Shown here: one piece after another, positions 9,803 to 20,051 of the stretch
How the letters are laid out: each line of letters begins with the position of its first letter
Position numbering within the stretch: position 1 is the first letter of the stretch
Source: Aquibium oceanicum
Lineage (GTDB): Bacteria > Pseudomonadota > Alphaproteobacteria > Rhizobiales > Rhizobiaceae
Reading direction: 5' to 3'
Assembly (NCBI RefSeq): GCF_001889605.1
Contig: NZ_CP018171.1
Location: 1 to 64,000 of the forward strand
Length of the DNA: 64,000 nucleotides
Made by a program: the position numbers and the translations under genes
The notes under the pieces: generated by a model
The model's input: only the letters and a program-made list of their open reading frames with translations
Database searches by the model: none
What the model was told of the DNA's origin: nothing

Positions 9803-10145
9803 CGCCCGGTGGACCACGATCGCTGAACGCCTCGTGCACGACACGCTGTTCGGGACGACTGGCCAGGTCATGGCTGAACTGGTCGCCGTGGCGCGTCGGA
9901 AGCAGTTGGTCGCCGACGAATCCCTCGATCGCTGGCTCATCTTTCTTGGCACCTGCCCCTCCGTCCCGGTCGACGAAGTTTACGTCCGCGCCGGTCTGGA
10001 ATGCGCCCGGCGGTACAAGATCGGATATTACGACGCCGCGCTGCTCGCCGCGGCCGACCGCCTCGGCGCGCCGATATTCTACACCGAAGACCTCAACCAC
10101 AATCAGGTTTACGGCTCCGTGCGGGCCGTCAATCCTTTCCTTTGA
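9726..10145 (+). CDS. vapC: VapC-type PIN-domain ribonuclease toxin
   Basis: A PIN-domain toxin of 139 residues, expected to cleave tRNA or rRNA when freed from VapB. The acidic metal-binding residues are visible: Asp11 in LDTNVLIYA, Glu51 in VMAELVA, Asp103 in [11 protein letters not shown] and Glu121/Asp122 in YTEDL, so it should be active. The ATG at 9726 ([13 protein letters not shown]) begins just before the first motif; an upstream in-frame start at 9687 would add 13 residues inside vapB. It is followed by sucD after 26 nt. The C-terminal NPFL ending is common in this family. Confidence 0.88.
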   Translation: MPSEKIDCFLDTNVLIYAASERKSRDARWTTIAERLVHDTLFGTTGQVMAELVAVARRKQLVADESLDRWLIFLGTCPSVPVDEVYVRAGLECARRYKIGYYDAALLAAADRLGAPIFYTEDLNHNQVYGSVRAVNPFL

Positions 10146-10171
10146 CAATTGAAGCGGGGACCGATCGCCTC

Positions 10172-11074
10172 ATGTCCATACTCGTCGACAAAGACACCAA
10201 GGTTCTCGTCCAGGGCCTGACCGGCAAGACCGGCACCTTCCACACCGAGCAGGCGCTCGCCTACCATGGCACCAAGATGGTTGGCGGCACGCATCCCAAG
10301 AAGGGCGGCGAGACCTGGACCGGATCGAAGGGCGAAACCCTGCCGATCTTCGCCTCCGTTGCGGAGGGCAAGGAGAAGACCGGGGCCAATGCCTCCGTCA
10401 TCTACGTTCCGCCGGCAGGCGCCGGCGCGGCGATCATCGAGGCGATCGAGGCGGAGATCCCGCTGATCGTATGCATCACCGAGGGCATTCCGGTGATGGA
10501 CATGGTCAAGGTGAAGGCACGGCTCGACCGTTCGTCGTCGCGGCTGATCGGGCCGAACTGTCCCGGCGTCCTGACGCCCGACGAATGCAAGATCGGCATC
10601 ATGCCCGGCAACATCTTCCGCAAAGGCTCGGTGGGCGTTGTCTCGCGCTCGGGAACGCTTACCTATGAGGCAGTGTTCCAGACCACGAATGCGGGACTGG
10701 GCCAGACGACTGCCGTCGGCATCGGCGGCGACCCGGTGAAGGGGACGGAGTTCATCGACGTGCTGGAGATGTTCCTGGCGGACGACGAGACGCAGTCGAT
10801 CATCATGATCGGCGAGATCGGCGGTTCGGCCGAGGAAGACGCGGCGCAGTTCCTGAAGGACGAGGCGAAGAAGGGCCGCAGCAAGCCGATGGCCGGCTTC
10901 ATCGCAGGCCGCACCGCCCCGCCCGGACGCACGATGGGCCACGCGGGCGCGGTCATCTCGGGCGGCAAGGGCGGCGCCGAGGACAAGATCGCGGCCATGG
11001 AATCGGCCGGCATCAAGGTCTCGCCGTCACCGGCAAGGCTTGGACAGACGCTGCTTGAAGCCATCAAAGGCTGA
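10172..11074 (+). CDS. sucD: Succinyl-CoA synthetase alpha subunit
   Basis: Alpha subunit of succinyl-CoA ligase, 300 residues, carrying CoA binding and the phosphohistidine. It starts [21 protein letters not shown], with the CoA loop GLTGKTG. The phosphorylated histidine is in [13 protein letters not shown], and the [11 protein letters not shown] and [10 protein letters not shown] segments are typical. Here it is separated from sucC by the secreted orphan and vapBC. It is followed after 132 nt by sucA. Whether it is expressed from the mdh promoter, the vapBC promoter or both is the open question created by the insertion. Confidence 0.96.
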   Translation: MSILVDKDTKVLVQGLTGKTGTFHTEQALAYHGTKMVGGTHPKKGGETWTGSKGETLPIFASVAEGKEKTGANASVIYVPPAGAGAAIIEAIEAEIPLIVCITEGIPVMDMVKVKARLDRSSSRLIGPNCPGVLTPDECKIGIMPGNIFRKGSVGVVSRSGTLTYEAVFQTTNAGLGQTTAVGIGGDPVKGTEFIDVLEMFLADDETQSIIMIGEIGGSAEEDAAQFLKDEAKKGRSKPMAGFIAGRTAPPGRTMGHAGAVISGGKGGAEDKIAAMESAGIKVSPSPARLGQTLLEAIKG

Positions 11075-11176
11075 GGCGGAATACCGTGCCGGTCGCCTCG
11101 GCGATCGGCGCTTGAGGGGCAGACGGGCGACAAGACCGCGAAACAGCGGCGAAGAACCGCCGCAACCACAAGGAGA

Positions 11177-11192
11177 CGGAGCGCGCGCTCCG
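11177..11192 (+). promoter_or_regulatory. Hairpin in the sucA ribosome-binding region
   Basis: The perfect palindrome CGGAGCGCGCGCTCCG lies between a strong AAGGAG (11170-11175) and a weaker AAGG (11195-11198), 14 nt before the sucA ATG. In the mRNA it could fold and bring one of the two ribosome-binding sites close to the start codon. A regulatory role is speculative. Confidence 0.35.
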
Positions 11193-11206
11193 GCAAGGCA
11201 CATAGA

Positions 11207-14194
11207 ATGGCACGGCAGGATCAGGCCAACGACCAGTTTTCCCTCACCTCGTTCCTCTATGGCGGAAACGCCAACTATATCGAAGAACTCTACGCATCCT
11301 GGCAGGACGACGCCTCGTCGGTCTCCGAGGAATGGCGCGATTTCTTCGGCGGACTGAAGGACGACGCGGACCTCGTCCGCAAGAACGCCCGCGGCGCCTC
11401 GTGGGAGCGCCCCAACTGGCCGCTGAAGGCGAACGGCGACCTGGTATCGGCGCTGGACGGAGATTGGGGCGCGGTCGAAAAGCATTTCGACAAGCGCACT
11501 CGCGAGAAGGCCGCCGCCAATGGCAAGGCCGTCGCAGAGGCGGACGTCCACCAGGCCACGCGCGATTCCGTGCGCGCCATCATGATGATCCGCGCCTTCC
11601 GCATGCGCGGGCACCTGCACGCCAATCTCGATCCTCTCGGCATGGCCAAGCCGCAGGAGGATTACAACGAGCTCTCGCCGGAGAACTACGGCTTCACCGA
11701 GGCCGACTACGACCGCCCGATCTTCCTCGACAATGTGCTGGGGCTCGAGTTCGCCACCATCCGGCAGATGCTCGACATCCTGAAGCGGACCTATTGCTCG
11801 ACCATCGGCGTCGAATTCATGCACATCTCCAATCCCGAGGAGAAGGCCTGGATCCAGGAGCGCATCGAGGGACCGGACAAGGGCATCGAGTTCACCGAGA
11901 ACGGCAAGCGCGCCATCCTCCAGAAGCTGATCGAGGCCGAGGGTTTCGAGCAGTTCATCGATGTCAAGTACAAGGGCACGAAGCGCTTCGGCCTCGACGG
12001 CAGCGAGGCGCTCATCCCCGCGCTCGAGCAGATCATCAAGCGCGGTGGTTCGATGGGGCTGAAGGAGATCGTGCTCGGCATGGCACACCGCGGCCGCCTC
12101 AACGTGCTGTCGCAGGTGATGGGCAAGCCGCACCGGGCGATCTTCCACGAGTTCAAGGGCGGTTCCTTCACGCCGGACGACGTGGAGGGCTCGGGCGACG
12201 TCAAGTACCATCTCGGCGCCTCCTCCGACCGCGAGTTCGACGGCAACAAGGTGCACCTTTCGCTGACGGCCAACCCCTCGCACCTCGAGATCGTCAATCC
12301 GGTCGTCATGGGCAAGGCGCGCGCCAAGCAGGACCAGGTGTTCGGGCGCAAGCGCGAGGAGGTCGTCCCGATCGAGGATCGCGCCAAGGTGCTGCCGCTG
12401 CTGCTGCACGGCGACGCCGCCTTCGCGGGCCAGGGCGTCGTGGCGGAATGCCTCGGGCTGTCGGGCCTGCGCGGCCATCGTGTCGGCGGCACGCTGCACT
12501 TCATCATCAACAACCAGATCGGCTTCACCACCAATCCGCGCTTCTCGCGCTCCTCGCCATACCCCTCCGACGTGGCGAAGATGATCGAGGCGCCGATCTT
12601 TCACGTGAACGGCGACGACCCGGAAGCGGTCGTCTACGCGGCCAAGGTCGCGACCGAATTTCGCATGAAGTTCCACAAGCCGGTGGTCATCGACATGTTC
12701 TGCTACCGGCGGTACGGCCACAACGAGGGCGACGAACCCTCGTTCACGCAGCCGCTGATGTACAAGAAGATCCGCTCGCACCAGTCCGCTGTCCAGATCT
12801 ACGGAAAGCGGCTGATCGAATCGAAGCTGATCACCGAGGAGGAACTCGAGAAGATGCGGGCCGGCTGGCGCGCCCATCTGGAAGCCGAGTTCGAAGCTGG
12901 TCAGGCCTACAAGCCCAACAAGGCGGACTGGCTGGACGGTGCGTGGTCTGGTCTGCGCAGCGCCGACAATCAGGACGAGCAGCGGCGCGGCAAGACGGCC
13001 GTGCCCATGAAGACGCTCAAGGAGATCGGCAAGAAGCTGACGGAAACGCCGAAGGATTTCCAGGCGCACAGGACGATCGCCCGCTTCCTGGAGAACCGCC
13101 GGCAGGCGATCGAATCCGGCGAAGGCATAGACTGGTCGACGGCCGAGGCGCTGGCCTTCGGCGCGATCCTTCTCGAAGGCAACCCGGTGCGACTCTCCGG
13201 ACAGGATTCCGAGCGCGGCACCTTCTCGCAGCGGCATTCGGTGCTCTACGACCAGCAAGACGAGAACCGCTACATCCCGCTCAACAATCTCGGACCGCAG
13301 CAGGCGAACTACGAGGTCATCAACTCGATGCTCTCGGAGGAGGCCGTGCTGGGCTTCGAATACGGCTATTCGCTCGCCGAGCCGCGGGCGCTGACCTTGT
13401 GGGAAGCGCAATTCGGCGACTTCGCCAATGGCGCCCAGGTGGTGTTCGACCAGTTCATCTCGTCGGGCGAGCGCAAGTGGCTGCGCATGTCGGGTCTAGT
13501 CTGCCTTTTGCCGCACGGCTACGAGGGGCAGGGACCGGAGCATTCGTCGGCACGGCTGGAGCGCTTCCTGCAGATGTGCGCGGAAGACAACATGCAGGTG
13601 GCGAACATCACCACCCCCGCCAATTACTTCCACAGCCTGCGCCGCCAGCTGAAGCGGGATTTCCGCAAGCCGCTGATACTGATGACGCCGAAGTCGCTGC
13701 TGCGCCACAAGCGCGCGGTTTCGACGCTGTCGGAGATGTCGGGCGAAAGTTCCTTCCACAGGCTCCTGTGGGATGACGCGCAGATGCTGCCCGACCAGGC
13801 CATCAAGCTGGTGAAGGACTCCAAGATCCGCCGCGTCGTCATGTGCTCGGGCAAGGTCTATTACGACCTCTACGAAGAGCGCGAGAAGCGCGGCATGGAC
13901 GACATCTACCTCCTGCGCGTCGAACAGCTCTACCCCTTCCCGGCCAAGGCGTTGATCACGGAGCTGTCGCGCTTCCGCAACGCCGAGATGGTATGGTGCC
14001 AGGAAGAGCCCAAGAACATGGGTGCCTGGTCGTTCATCGATCCCTACCTGGAATGGGTGCTGGCGCACATCGATGCCAAGCACCAGCGCGTACGATACAC
14101 CGGCCGGCCCGCGGCGGCTTCGCCCGCAACCGGCCTCATGTCCAAGCACCTGGCGCAGCTCGAGTCCTTCCTCGAGGACGCGCTCGGCGAATAG
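11207..14194 (+). CDS. sucA: 2-oxoglutarate dehydrogenase E1 component
   Basis: Thiamine-diphosphate E1 subunit of the 2-oxoglutarate dehydrogenase complex, 995 residues, the normal length. The N-terminal [19 protein letters not shown] helix is the E2-binding and assembly segment. The [27 protein letters not shown] and [11 protein letters not shown] blocks form the ThDP/Mg site, and the transketolase-like C-terminal half includes [17 protein letters not shown] and [16 protein letters not shown]. It sits between sucD and sucB (38 nt to the next start). The start [13 protein letters not shown] is the only good one; a strong AAGGAG lies about 35 nt upstream with a palindrome in between. Confidence 0.97.
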   Translation: MARQDQANDQFSLTSFLYGGNANYIEELYASWQDDASSVSEEWRDFFGGLKDDADLVRKNARGASWERPNWPLKANGDLVSALDGDWGAVEKHFDKRTREKAAANGKAVAEADVHQATRDSVRAIMMIRAFRMRGHLHANLDPLGMAKPQEDYNELSPENYGFTEADYDRPIFLDNVLGLEFATIRQMLDILKRTYCSTIGVEFMHISNPEEKAWIQERIEGPDKGIEFTENGKRAILQKLIEAEGFEQFIDVKYKGTKRFGLDGSEALIPALEQIIKRGGSMGLKEIVLGMAHRGRLNVLSQVMGKPHRAIFHEFKGGSFTPDDVEGSGDVKYHLGASSDREFDGNKVHLSLTANPSHLEIVNPVVMGKARAKQDQVFGRKREEVVPIEDRAKVLPLLLHGDAAFAGQGVVAECLGLSGLRGHRVGGTLHFIINNQIGFTTNPRFSRSSPYPSDVAKMIEAPIFHVNGDDPEAVVYAAKVATEFRMKFHKPVVIDMFCYRRYGHNEGDEPSFTQPLMYKKIRSHQSAVQIYGKRLIESKLITEEELEKMRAGWRAHLEAEFEAGQAYKPNKADWLDGAWSGLRSADNQDEQRRGKTAVPMKTLKEIGKKLTETPKDFQAHRTIARFLENRRQAIESGEGIDWSTAEALAFGAILLEGNPVRLSGQDSERGTFSQRHSVLYDQQDENRYIPLNNLGPQQANYEVINSMLSEEAVLGFEYGYSLAEPRALTLWEAQFGDFANGAQVVFDQFISSGERKWLRMSGLVCLLPHGYEGQGPEHSSARLERFLQMCAEDNMQVANITTPANYFHSLRRQLKRDFRKPLILMTPKSLLRHKRAVSTLSEMSGESSFHRLLWDDAQMLPDQAIKLVKDSKIRRVVMCSGKVYYDLYEEREKRGMDDIYLLRVEQLYPFPAKALITELSRFRNAEMVWCQEEPKNMGAWSFIDPYLEWVLAHIDAKHQRVRYTGRPAAASPATGLMSKHLAQLESFLEDALGE

Positions 14195-14232
14195 AGATCC
14201 GCTCACCCTCAAGAGGCAACGGAAACAAGATC

Positions 14233-15531
14233 ATGGCTACCGAAATCCGCGTCCCCACGCTCGGCGAATCCGTCACCGAAGCCACGATCGGCAAGTGGTT
14301 CAAGAATGCCGGCGACGCCGTGGCGCAGGACGAACCCCTGCTCGAACTCGAGACCGACAAGGTGACGCTCGAAGTGCCGGCTCCCGCCGCTGGTACGCTG
14401 GGCGAGATCACTGCCAAGGACGGCGAGACGGTGGGCGTCGGCGCGCTGCTCGGCATGATCGAGGAGGGCGCGGGCGCGGCGGCGAAATCCGCTCCCGCCG
14501 CCAAGGAAGCGAAGAAGGAAAAGGAACCCGACGCGGAAGAGACCTCCGTGGCGCAGGCTTCCGGCGGCAGCGGATCCGCCTCCGTCAAGGACGCCCAAGA
14601 CCGGACGGCGCAGATCGCCGGCGGAACCCCGACCGAACGCGACATGCCCCCCGCTCCGTCGGCCGCAAAGCTGATGGCCGAGAAGAACGTTTCGGCCGAG
14701 CAGGTGGAAGGCACCGGCAAGCGCGGCCAGGTGCTCAAGGGCGACGTCCTCGACGCGGTCGCCCGTGGCGCCCCCTCCCAGCCCTCCGAGACGCCGAAGG
14801 CGGCCCGCGCTCCGGCGCCCGCCGAGGACGAGAACCGCGAAGAGCGCGTGAAGATGACGCGCCTACGCCAGACCATCGCGCGCCGGCTCAAGGACGCGCA
14901 GGCGACCGCCGCGATGCTCACCACCTTCAACGAGGTGGACATGAAGGCGGTGATGGACCTGCGCTCGAAGTACAAGGACGTCTTCGAGAAAAAGCACGGC
15001 GTCAAGCTCGGCTTCATGGGTTTCTTCACCAAGGCGGTGACGCATGCGCTGAAGGAGATCCCGGCGGTCAATGCAGAGATCGACGGCACCGACATCATCT
15101 ACAAGAACTATGCCCACATCGGCGTGGCCGTGGGCACCGACAAAGGCCTCGTGGTTCCCGTGGTGCGGGATGCCGACCAGATGACGATCGCCGAGATCGA
15201 GAAGGAGATCGGCCGGCTTGGCGTGGCCGCGCGTGACGGCAAGCTCTCCATGGCCGACATGCAGGGCGGCACCTTCACGATCTCCAACGGCGGCGTCTAC
15301 GGTTCGCTGATGTCGACGCCGATCCTCAACGCGCCGCAGTCCGGCATTTTGGGCATGCACAAGATCCAGGAGCGGCCGATGGTCGTCGGCGGCCAGATCG
15401 TCATCCGCCCGATGATGTACCTTGCGCTCTCCTACGATCACCGGATCGTCGACGGCAAGGAAGCGGTGACGTTCCTCGTGCGCGTCAAGGAGAGCCTGGA
15501 AGACCCGGAGCGGCTCGTTCTGGATCTCTAG
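14233..15531 (+). CDS. sucB: 2-oxoglutarate dehydrogenase E2 (dihydrolipoyl succinyltransferase)
   Basis: E2 core of the 2-oxoglutarate dehydrogenase complex, 432 residues. It has one lipoyl domain (residues 1-76) with the lipoylated Lys43 in ETDKVTLEV, an Ala/Glu-rich linker, a peripheral-subunit-binding domain around residues 140-175 ([19 protein letters not shown]), and a catalytic domain ending with the acyltransferase histidine in [13 protein letters not shown]. It follows sucA by 38 nt. In many Rhizobiales lpdA (E3) is close downstream; here the next genes are a LysE exporter and an unknown secreted protein, so E3 must be encoded elsewhere. Confidence 0.97.
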   Translation: MATEIRVPTLGESVTEATIGKWFKNAGDAVAQDEPLLELETDKVTLEVPAPAAGTLGEITAKDGETVGVGALLGMIEEGAGAAAKSAPAAKEAKKEKEPDAEETSVAQASGGSGSASVKDAQDRTAQIAGGTPTERDMPPAPSAAKLMAEKNVSAEQVEGTGKRGQVLKGDVLDAVARGAPSQPSETPKAARAPAPAEDENREERVKMTRLRQTIARRLKDAQATAAMLTTFNEVDMKAVMDLRSKYKDVFEKKHGVKLGFMGFFTKAVTHALKEIPAVNAEIDGTDIIYKNYAHIGVAVGTDKGLVVPVVRDADQMTIAEIEKEIGRLGVAARDGKLSMADMQGGTFTISNGGVYGSLMSTPILNAPQSGILGMHKIQERPMVVGGQIVIRPMMYLALSYDHRIVDGKEAVTFLVRVKESLEDPERLVLDL

Positions 15532-15663
15532 TCAGCAGGCGAAAGAGCCCAGCTGCGGGGAGGAGCAAGGCGCGCTTCTCGCAAAGGCGGGATAGGCTGT
15601 GGTATACAGTCGCTGGATGGCGGCGGCGAATGCCGGCGCGGCTGACCTGAGGCGATCGATCCA

Positions 15664-16281
15664 ATGACAGTGGAATTCCTGATCACTTCGCTGATCGTCG
15701 TCCTCATTCCAGGCACCGGTGTCGTCTACACAGTCGCGACCGGCCTTTCGTCCGGCCGGGCGGCAAGTGTCGCAGCCGCCTTCGGCTGCACGCTCGGCAT
15801 CATCCCCGCCATCCTCGCCTCGGTCGCAGGGCTCGCGGCGATCCTGCATACGAGCGCCTTGCTGTTCCAGGTGCTGAAATATGCGGGCGCGGCCTACCTG
15901 CTCTATCTCGCATGGCAGACGCTGCGGGATTCCGGGGCACTGCAGTTTTCGTCTCTGGACGCAGCTCAGCGTCCCTCGTTGGCCCGCGTGATCCGCACCG
16001 GCTTCCTGATCAACATCCTCAATCCCAAGCTGTCAGTCTTCTTCTTCGCTTTCCTGCCGCAGTTCATCCATCCCGGCTCGGCCTCCGCGGTGGCGCAGAT
16101 GCTGACGCTGGGAGCCATCTTCATGGCTATGACCTTCCTGGTGTTCGTGATCTACGGGAGCTTCGCCGCGATGGTCGGTGAACGCATCCTGCGCAGCGAA
16201 ACGGTGATGACCTGGATGCGCCGCACCGTCGCGCTCGCCTTCGCCGGCTTCGGCCTGAGACTGGCACTGGCTGATCGCTGA
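15664..16281 (+). CDS. LysE/RhtB-family amino-acid exporter
   Basis: Inner-membrane exporter of 205 residues with the LysE/RhtB pattern of about six hydrophobic segments. The first helix has the family motif VLIPGTGVVYTVATG (PGP-like variant PGT), and GFLINILNPKLSVFFFAFLPQF is the conserved second block. The family exports amino acids or derivatives such as homoserine lactone; the substrate here is unknown. It begins 132 nt after sucB and may be cotranscribed or independent. A second, only distantly similar LysE-type gene lies at 56866. Confidence 0.88.
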   Translation: MTVEFLITSLIVVLIPGTGVVYTVATGLSSGRAASVAAAFGCTLGIIPAILASVAGLAAILHTSALLFQVLKYAGAAYLLYLAWQTLRDSGALQFSSLDAAQRPSLARVIRTGFLINILNPKLSVFFFAFLPQFIHPGSASAVAQMLTLGAIFMAMTFLVFVIYGSFAAMVGERILRSETVMTWMRRTVALAFAGFGLRLALADR

Positions 16282-16323
16282 GCGGATCGATCCGCAGGCA
16301 CCGACAGGTTCGAGGACGACGCA

Positions 16324-16848
16324 ATGCGCTTTCGGCATGAGAGGACTTCTCGCTCGCCGGTTACCGCCGCGACGATCGCTGCGTCTGTTCTCTGGGCCAC
16401 CGCGGGGCACGCGGCCTGTCCGCAGGAACTCGCGATCTATTCCGAACGCGAAAAATCCGCATCGATCGAATTCCGCTCCGCGCCTGCCGGCGCGGCGGTC
16501 CACACGATGGAATTCCGCACCGTGTTCTCGCAGAACGACGTGGTGTTGGACGGGGTGGTGCTGTGGACACAAGGCACGCCGCGTCCGGTAGGCCTCGCCA
16601 TGCACAGGTGCCCGGAGGGAGACGTCACGGGGGAAGAGCTCGCCGCCTGCACGATATGGCAGGGCGTACTCTATGCGGTCGGCAGCGAAGGCGAAGTCGC
16701 CCTGCTGCCGGGTGTGGGGGAAAACGCAGCCGAGCAGATCCTCCTGCCGGATTTCGGGCCAGCTGTGCGCGAGTCCCGCATCTTCGGGGCGGACGGAGTG
16801 AGCATTGTTCCCTGGGACGTGTTCCAACTGAGCGGCTGCCAGGAATAG
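16324..16848 (+). CDS. Secreted protein of unknown function
   Basis: A 174-residue protein that I cannot assign to a family. The N-terminus has a basic head (MRFRHERTSRS), a hydrophobic stretch and a signal-peptidase-like site after GHA, so it is probably periplasmic. The mature protein starts with ACPQELAIYS and has four cysteines (CPQE, RCPEG, ACTIW, GCQE) that could form two disulfides. It lies 42 nt after the LysE-type gene and 150 nt before purA, so it is most likely the last gene of that transcript. Confidence 0.65.
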   Translation: MRFRHERTSRSPVTAATIAASVLWATAGHAACPQELAIYSEREKSASIEFRSAPAGAAVHTMEFRTVFSQNDVVLDGVVLWTQGTPRPVGLAMHRCPEGDVTGEELAACTIWQGVLYAVGSEGEVALLPGVGENAAEQILLPDFGPAVRESRIFGADGVSIVPWDVFQLSGCQE

Positions 16849-16998
16849 CTGGCGCGTCCCCTCGGCGCGAAAACCTGGCCACAAGCCGATTTCCATCGCG
16901 TTCAGCGCCAACATCGGGGTCGCGCGGCGAAGCGTGTGCCGTTATAGAAGCCTGTCTTTTTTCGCGGCGCTAGCCGGCTCAAGGAAGGAAATACCCAT

Positions 16999-18297
16999 AT
17001 GGCCAATGTTGTGGTCGTCGGCTCCCAATGGGGCGACGAGGGCAAGGGCAAGATCGTCGACTGGCTGTCGGAGCGCGCCGATCTCGTCGTCCGTTTCCAG
17101 GGCGGCCACAATGCCGGCCACACGCTGGTCGTCGACGGCAAGGTCTACAAGCTGTCGCTGCTTCCCTCCGGCGTGGTGCGTCCCGGAAAGCTGTCGGTGA
17201 TCGGCAACGGCGTGGTGTTCGATCCGCACGCCTTTGTCGCCGAAGTCGGCCGTTTGAAGGAACAGGGGGTCGACGTGACGCCCGACCGCCTGAAAATCGC
17301 CGAAAACACCGCGTTGATACTGTCGCTGCACCGGGAACTCGATGGTTTTCGCGAGGACGCGGCGTCGAACTCCGGAACGAAGATCGGAACCACCCGCAGG
17401 GGCATCGGGCCGGCCTACGAGGACAAGGTCGGACGCAGGGCGATACGGGTCATGGATTTGGCGGACATGGAGTCACTGCCGGGCAAGGTCGACCGGCTGC
17501 TGACGCATCACAATGCCCTGCGGCGCGGCCTCGGCCACCCGGAAGTCGCCCACGCAGCGGCGATGGAGGAGTTGCGCGCGGTCGCGGACGCGGTGCTGCC
17601 TTACATGGACCGCGTGTGGAAGATCCTCGACGACGCGCGCCGGGCTGGCGACCGCATTCTGTTCGAGGGCGCGCAGGGTACCCTGCTCGACATCGACCAT
17701 GGCACCTATCCCTTCGTCACCTCGTCCAACACGGTCTCGGGCCAGGCAGCGACGGGCTCCGGCGTCGGTCCCGGAGCGATCGGCTACGTTCTGGGCATCA
17801 CAAAGGCCTATACGACGCGTGTCGGCGAGGGCCCCTTCCCGACCGAGCAGGTGAACGAGATCGGCGAGTTCCTCGGCACGCGCGGCCACGAGTTCGGCGT
17901 CGTCACCGGGCGCAAGCGGCGCTGCGGCTGGTTCGACGCCGTGCTCGTTCGCCAGGCGGTGGCGGTGAACGGCATCACCGGGATCGCGCTGACGAAACTC
18001 GACGTGCTCGACGGCCTCGACGAGATCAAGGTCTGCACGGGCTACATGCTCGACGGCGAGCAGATCGACTATCTGCCGGCGAGCCAGGGCGCCCAGGCGC
18101 GGGTCGAGCCTGTCTACCAGACGCTGGAAGGCTGGAAGGGCACCACGCGGGGTGCGCGTAGCTGGAACGACCTTCCGGCGCAGGCCGTCAAATATGTCCG
18201 CTACGTCGAGGAACTGATCGGGGCGCCCGTGGCGCTGCTTTCGACCAGCCCGGAGCGCGGGGACACCATACTTGTGACGGACCCGTTTCAAGACTAG
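16999..18297 (+). CDS. purA: Adenylosuccinate synthetase
   Basis: GTP-dependent ligase joining IMP and aspartate in the first step from IMP to AMP. The 432-residue protein has the N-terminal [11 protein letters not shown] loop with catalytic Asp13, His41 in [10 protein letters not shown], and the [13 protein letters not shown] and FPTE blocks. The GTP-binding C-terminal TKLDVLDG segment is intact. The start follows an AAGGAAGG-type ribosome-binding site about 10 nt upstream. It appears to be its own transcription unit; the gene downstream starts 69 nt later. Confidence 0.97.
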   Translation: MANVVVVGSQWGDEGKGKIVDWLSERADLVVRFQGGHNAGHTLVVDGKVYKLSLLPSGVVRPGKLSVIGNGVVFDPHAFVAEVGRLKEQGVDVTPDRLKIAENTALILSLHRELDGFREDAASNSGTKIGTTRRGIGPAYEDKVGRRAIRVMDLADMESLPGKVDRLLTHHNALRRGLGHPEVAHAAAMEELRAVADAVLPYMDRVWKILDDARRAGDRILFEGAQGTLLDIDHGTYPFVTSSNTVSGQAATGSGVGPGAIGYVLGITKAYTTRVGEGPFPTEQVNEIGEFLGTRGHEFGVVTGRKRRCGWFDAVLVRQAVAVNGITGIALTKLDVLDGLDEIKVCTGYMLDGEQIDYLPASQGAQARVEPVYQTLEGWKGTTRGARSWNDLPAQAVKYVRYVEELIGAPVALLSTSPERGDTILVTDPFQD

Positions 18298-18366
18298 TTT
18301 TGGCACCCCGGCGAAGCAGCCTCCTCTGGCTCCACCGACCGGGAAAGGAATGCAGGTCAACGTTAG

Positions 18367-19968
18367 ATGGCGGATTTCGTAGCGGTTCTGAAGAAGACCA
18401 TCGACGGTCTCGGGGAAACCACACCCGAGGTCCGCGAGAAGGTCTACAAGAAGGCGCGGGCCACGGTGGGCGCCAAGCTCGCTGCCCTGAATCCGCCGCC
18501 GCCTCCCGCCGTAGCGGATCGCCAGCGCAAGGCGCTCGAGGATGCGATCGCGCAGATCGAGGCTGAATACTCGTCGGCCGCGACGCCGCCCGCCGACGAC
18601 GACGATCCCCTGGCCGAACTCGACGCGCTCTTCGCCGGGATGTCGAAGTCGAAATCTCCGGCACCCTCGCAACCCCCTGCGCCCCCCGCGGCGGCCGAGA
18701 TTGGCACGTCATCCGCAGCGATCACCGCCGCGACGAAGCCGGAGAAGGTCGCCGCCACGCCGGAGGTCCAGCCGTCGCCACTGAAGGGCGCGGAACTGGT
18801 TCCGCCGGAAGGCGTGGAACTGCCGGAACTGGACGACGAGTATCCCGCAACGCCGGTTGCGGACCACGCGCATGCCGGCTCGCTTGAAGGCGCCGACGAA
18901 CCGCTTCACCAGCCGCTTCCCGAGCCAGAGGACGTCCCCCCCCCCCCGCGCCGCGATCGTTCGGGCCTGGTGAAATGGACCGCCGGCGCGCTCGCTGCCA
19001 TCGTCGTCTTCGGCGGTGCCGGCTATGCGATGTGGCTCAACCGGGACAGCCTCGCCGACCTGATCGACCGCGGGCAGCAGATGGTGGCGGCCGAGCCGGC
19101 TTCCGAGCAGGAGGTGTCGCAGGCGCCGGCCGACACGGCTGTCGAAAGCGAACCGGCGGCCGTCGAAGTGGCCGCCGCACCGCCCGCCGAAGAGGTCCTC
19201 CCGGAAGAGCCCGCCGGCGAGGAGGAATTGCAGAAATACACCCAACGGCTGAACCCGGACGGGAGCGAGATCGACGCGGGTCCCGCGTCCGCCGAGGCAT
19301 CGATCGGCGAGGGCACGTCCGTGGCGGCGGCGACGCAGCCTGCGGCGGACGCCGTCCCCGCTATCGCACCCGAGCAACCGGCCGAAACGCCCGCGGCCGA
19401 CGAGGCGGCAGTCCCGGTCGGGCAACGCACGATCTTCTACGAGGAACGCACCAGCGTAGCACAGGGATCGGCCGAGCCCGGTTCGATCGTGTGGTCGCTC
19501 GTGCAGGAATCGCCCGGCGGCGACCTGCCGCCTGAACCGGCCATCCGCGCCGAGGCGAACATTCCGGGCAAGGATCTCACGCTGCGCATGACGATCCGGC
19601 GCAACGCGGACGACTCGCTGCCCGCCAGCCACATCGTGGAGCTCATCTTCCTGACGCCCGAGAATTTCGCCGGCGGCGCGATCGACAACGTCCTGCGTAT
19701 GACGATGAAGCAGACCGAGGAGGCGGCAGGCAGCCCGCTGCAGGGCCTTCCGGCCAAGATCGCGGACGGGTTCTTCCTGATCGCGCTCAACGACGAGAAG
19801 TCCGCGGCCGATGCGAACACTGCACTCCTGCGACGGCAGAACTGGATCGACGTGCCGATCGTCTACAAGTCCGGCCGTCGCGCCCTGATCACCATGGAAA
19901 AGGGCATTCCCGGCGAGAAGGTCTTCGAGCAGGCGCTCACCGCCTGGCAGAACGCCTCCAGCGGCTGA
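18367..19968 (+). CDS. Membrane-anchored protein of unknown function with poly-C tract
   Basis: A 533-residue protein of a type I know from rhizobial genomes only as a conserved hypothetical. Residues 1-60 form a predicted helical region (FVAVLKKTIDGLGETTPEVREKVYKKAR in content). An acidic Pro/Ala-rich segment follows to about 195, then one transmembrane helix at about 200-225 (VKWTAGALAAIVVFGGAGYAMW region). An acidic linker leads to a C-terminal globular domain at about 355-530. The topology is N-in, C-out. A run of 12 C (18936-18947, coding VPPPP) lies just before the membrane helix and could slip. The gene is in the purA direction, 69 nt after it, and ends at a terminator shared with convergent rpoH. 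Confidence 0.75.
   Translation: MADFVAVLKKTIDGLGETTPEVREKVYKKARATVGAKLAALNPPPPPAVADRQRKALEDAIAQIEAEYSSAATPPADDDDPLAELDALFAGMSKSKSPAPSQPPAPPAAAEIGTSSAAITAATKPEKVAATPEVQPSPLKGAELVPPEGVELPELDDEYPATPVADHAHAGSLEGADEPLHQPLPEPEDVPPPPRRDRSGLVKWTAGALAAIVVFGGAGYAMWLNRDSLADLIDRGQQMVAAEPASEQEVSQAPADTAVESEPAAVEVAAAPPAEEVLPEEPAGEEELQKYTQRLNPDGSEIDAGPASAEASIGEGTSVAAATQPAADAVPAIAPEQPAETPAADEAAVPVGQRTIFYEERTSVAQGSAEPGSIVWSLVQESPGGDLPPEPAIRAEANIPGKDLTLRMTIRRNADDSLPASHIVELIFLTPENFAGGAIDNVLRMTMKQTEEAAGSPLQGLPAKIADGFFLIALNDEKSAADANTALLRRQNWIDVPIVYKSGRRALITMEKGIPGEKVFEQALTAWQNASSG
18936..18947 (+). repeat. Homopolymeric C12 tract in coding sequence
   Basis: Twelve consecutive cytosines encode the last base of a Val codon plus Pro residues at about residues 190-194 of the membrane-anchored protein. 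The current length keeps the frame through the transmembrane helix and C-terminal domain. Tracts of this length are prone to slipped-strand mispairing and also to sequencing error. Confidence 0.85.
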
Positions 19969-19990
19969 TCGCCGGGCTTCGGAACTCCAA

Positions 19991-20023
19991 TTAAAAAAAA
20001 GCCCCGCCGGCGATGGCGGGGCT
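19991..20023 (-). terminator. Rho-independent terminator of rpoH (bidirectional)
   Basis: The stem AGCCCCGCC/GGCGGGGCT (20000-20023, loop GGCGAT) is followed on the minus strand by eight T residues, so it ends rpoH. It lies between convergent rpoH and the membrane-anchored protein gene and could also stop plus-strand transcription, although the plus side lacks a T run. Confidence 0.88.
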
Positions 20024-20051
20024 GGATACGTCAAGCTTGCTGGCTATCCGG

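Noticed and set aside
11075-11206. sucA riboswitch-like motif in the sucA leader
   Set aside because: Known sucA leader motifs are described mostly in other groups, and I cannot match their conserved core by eye; only a simple palindrome is visible.
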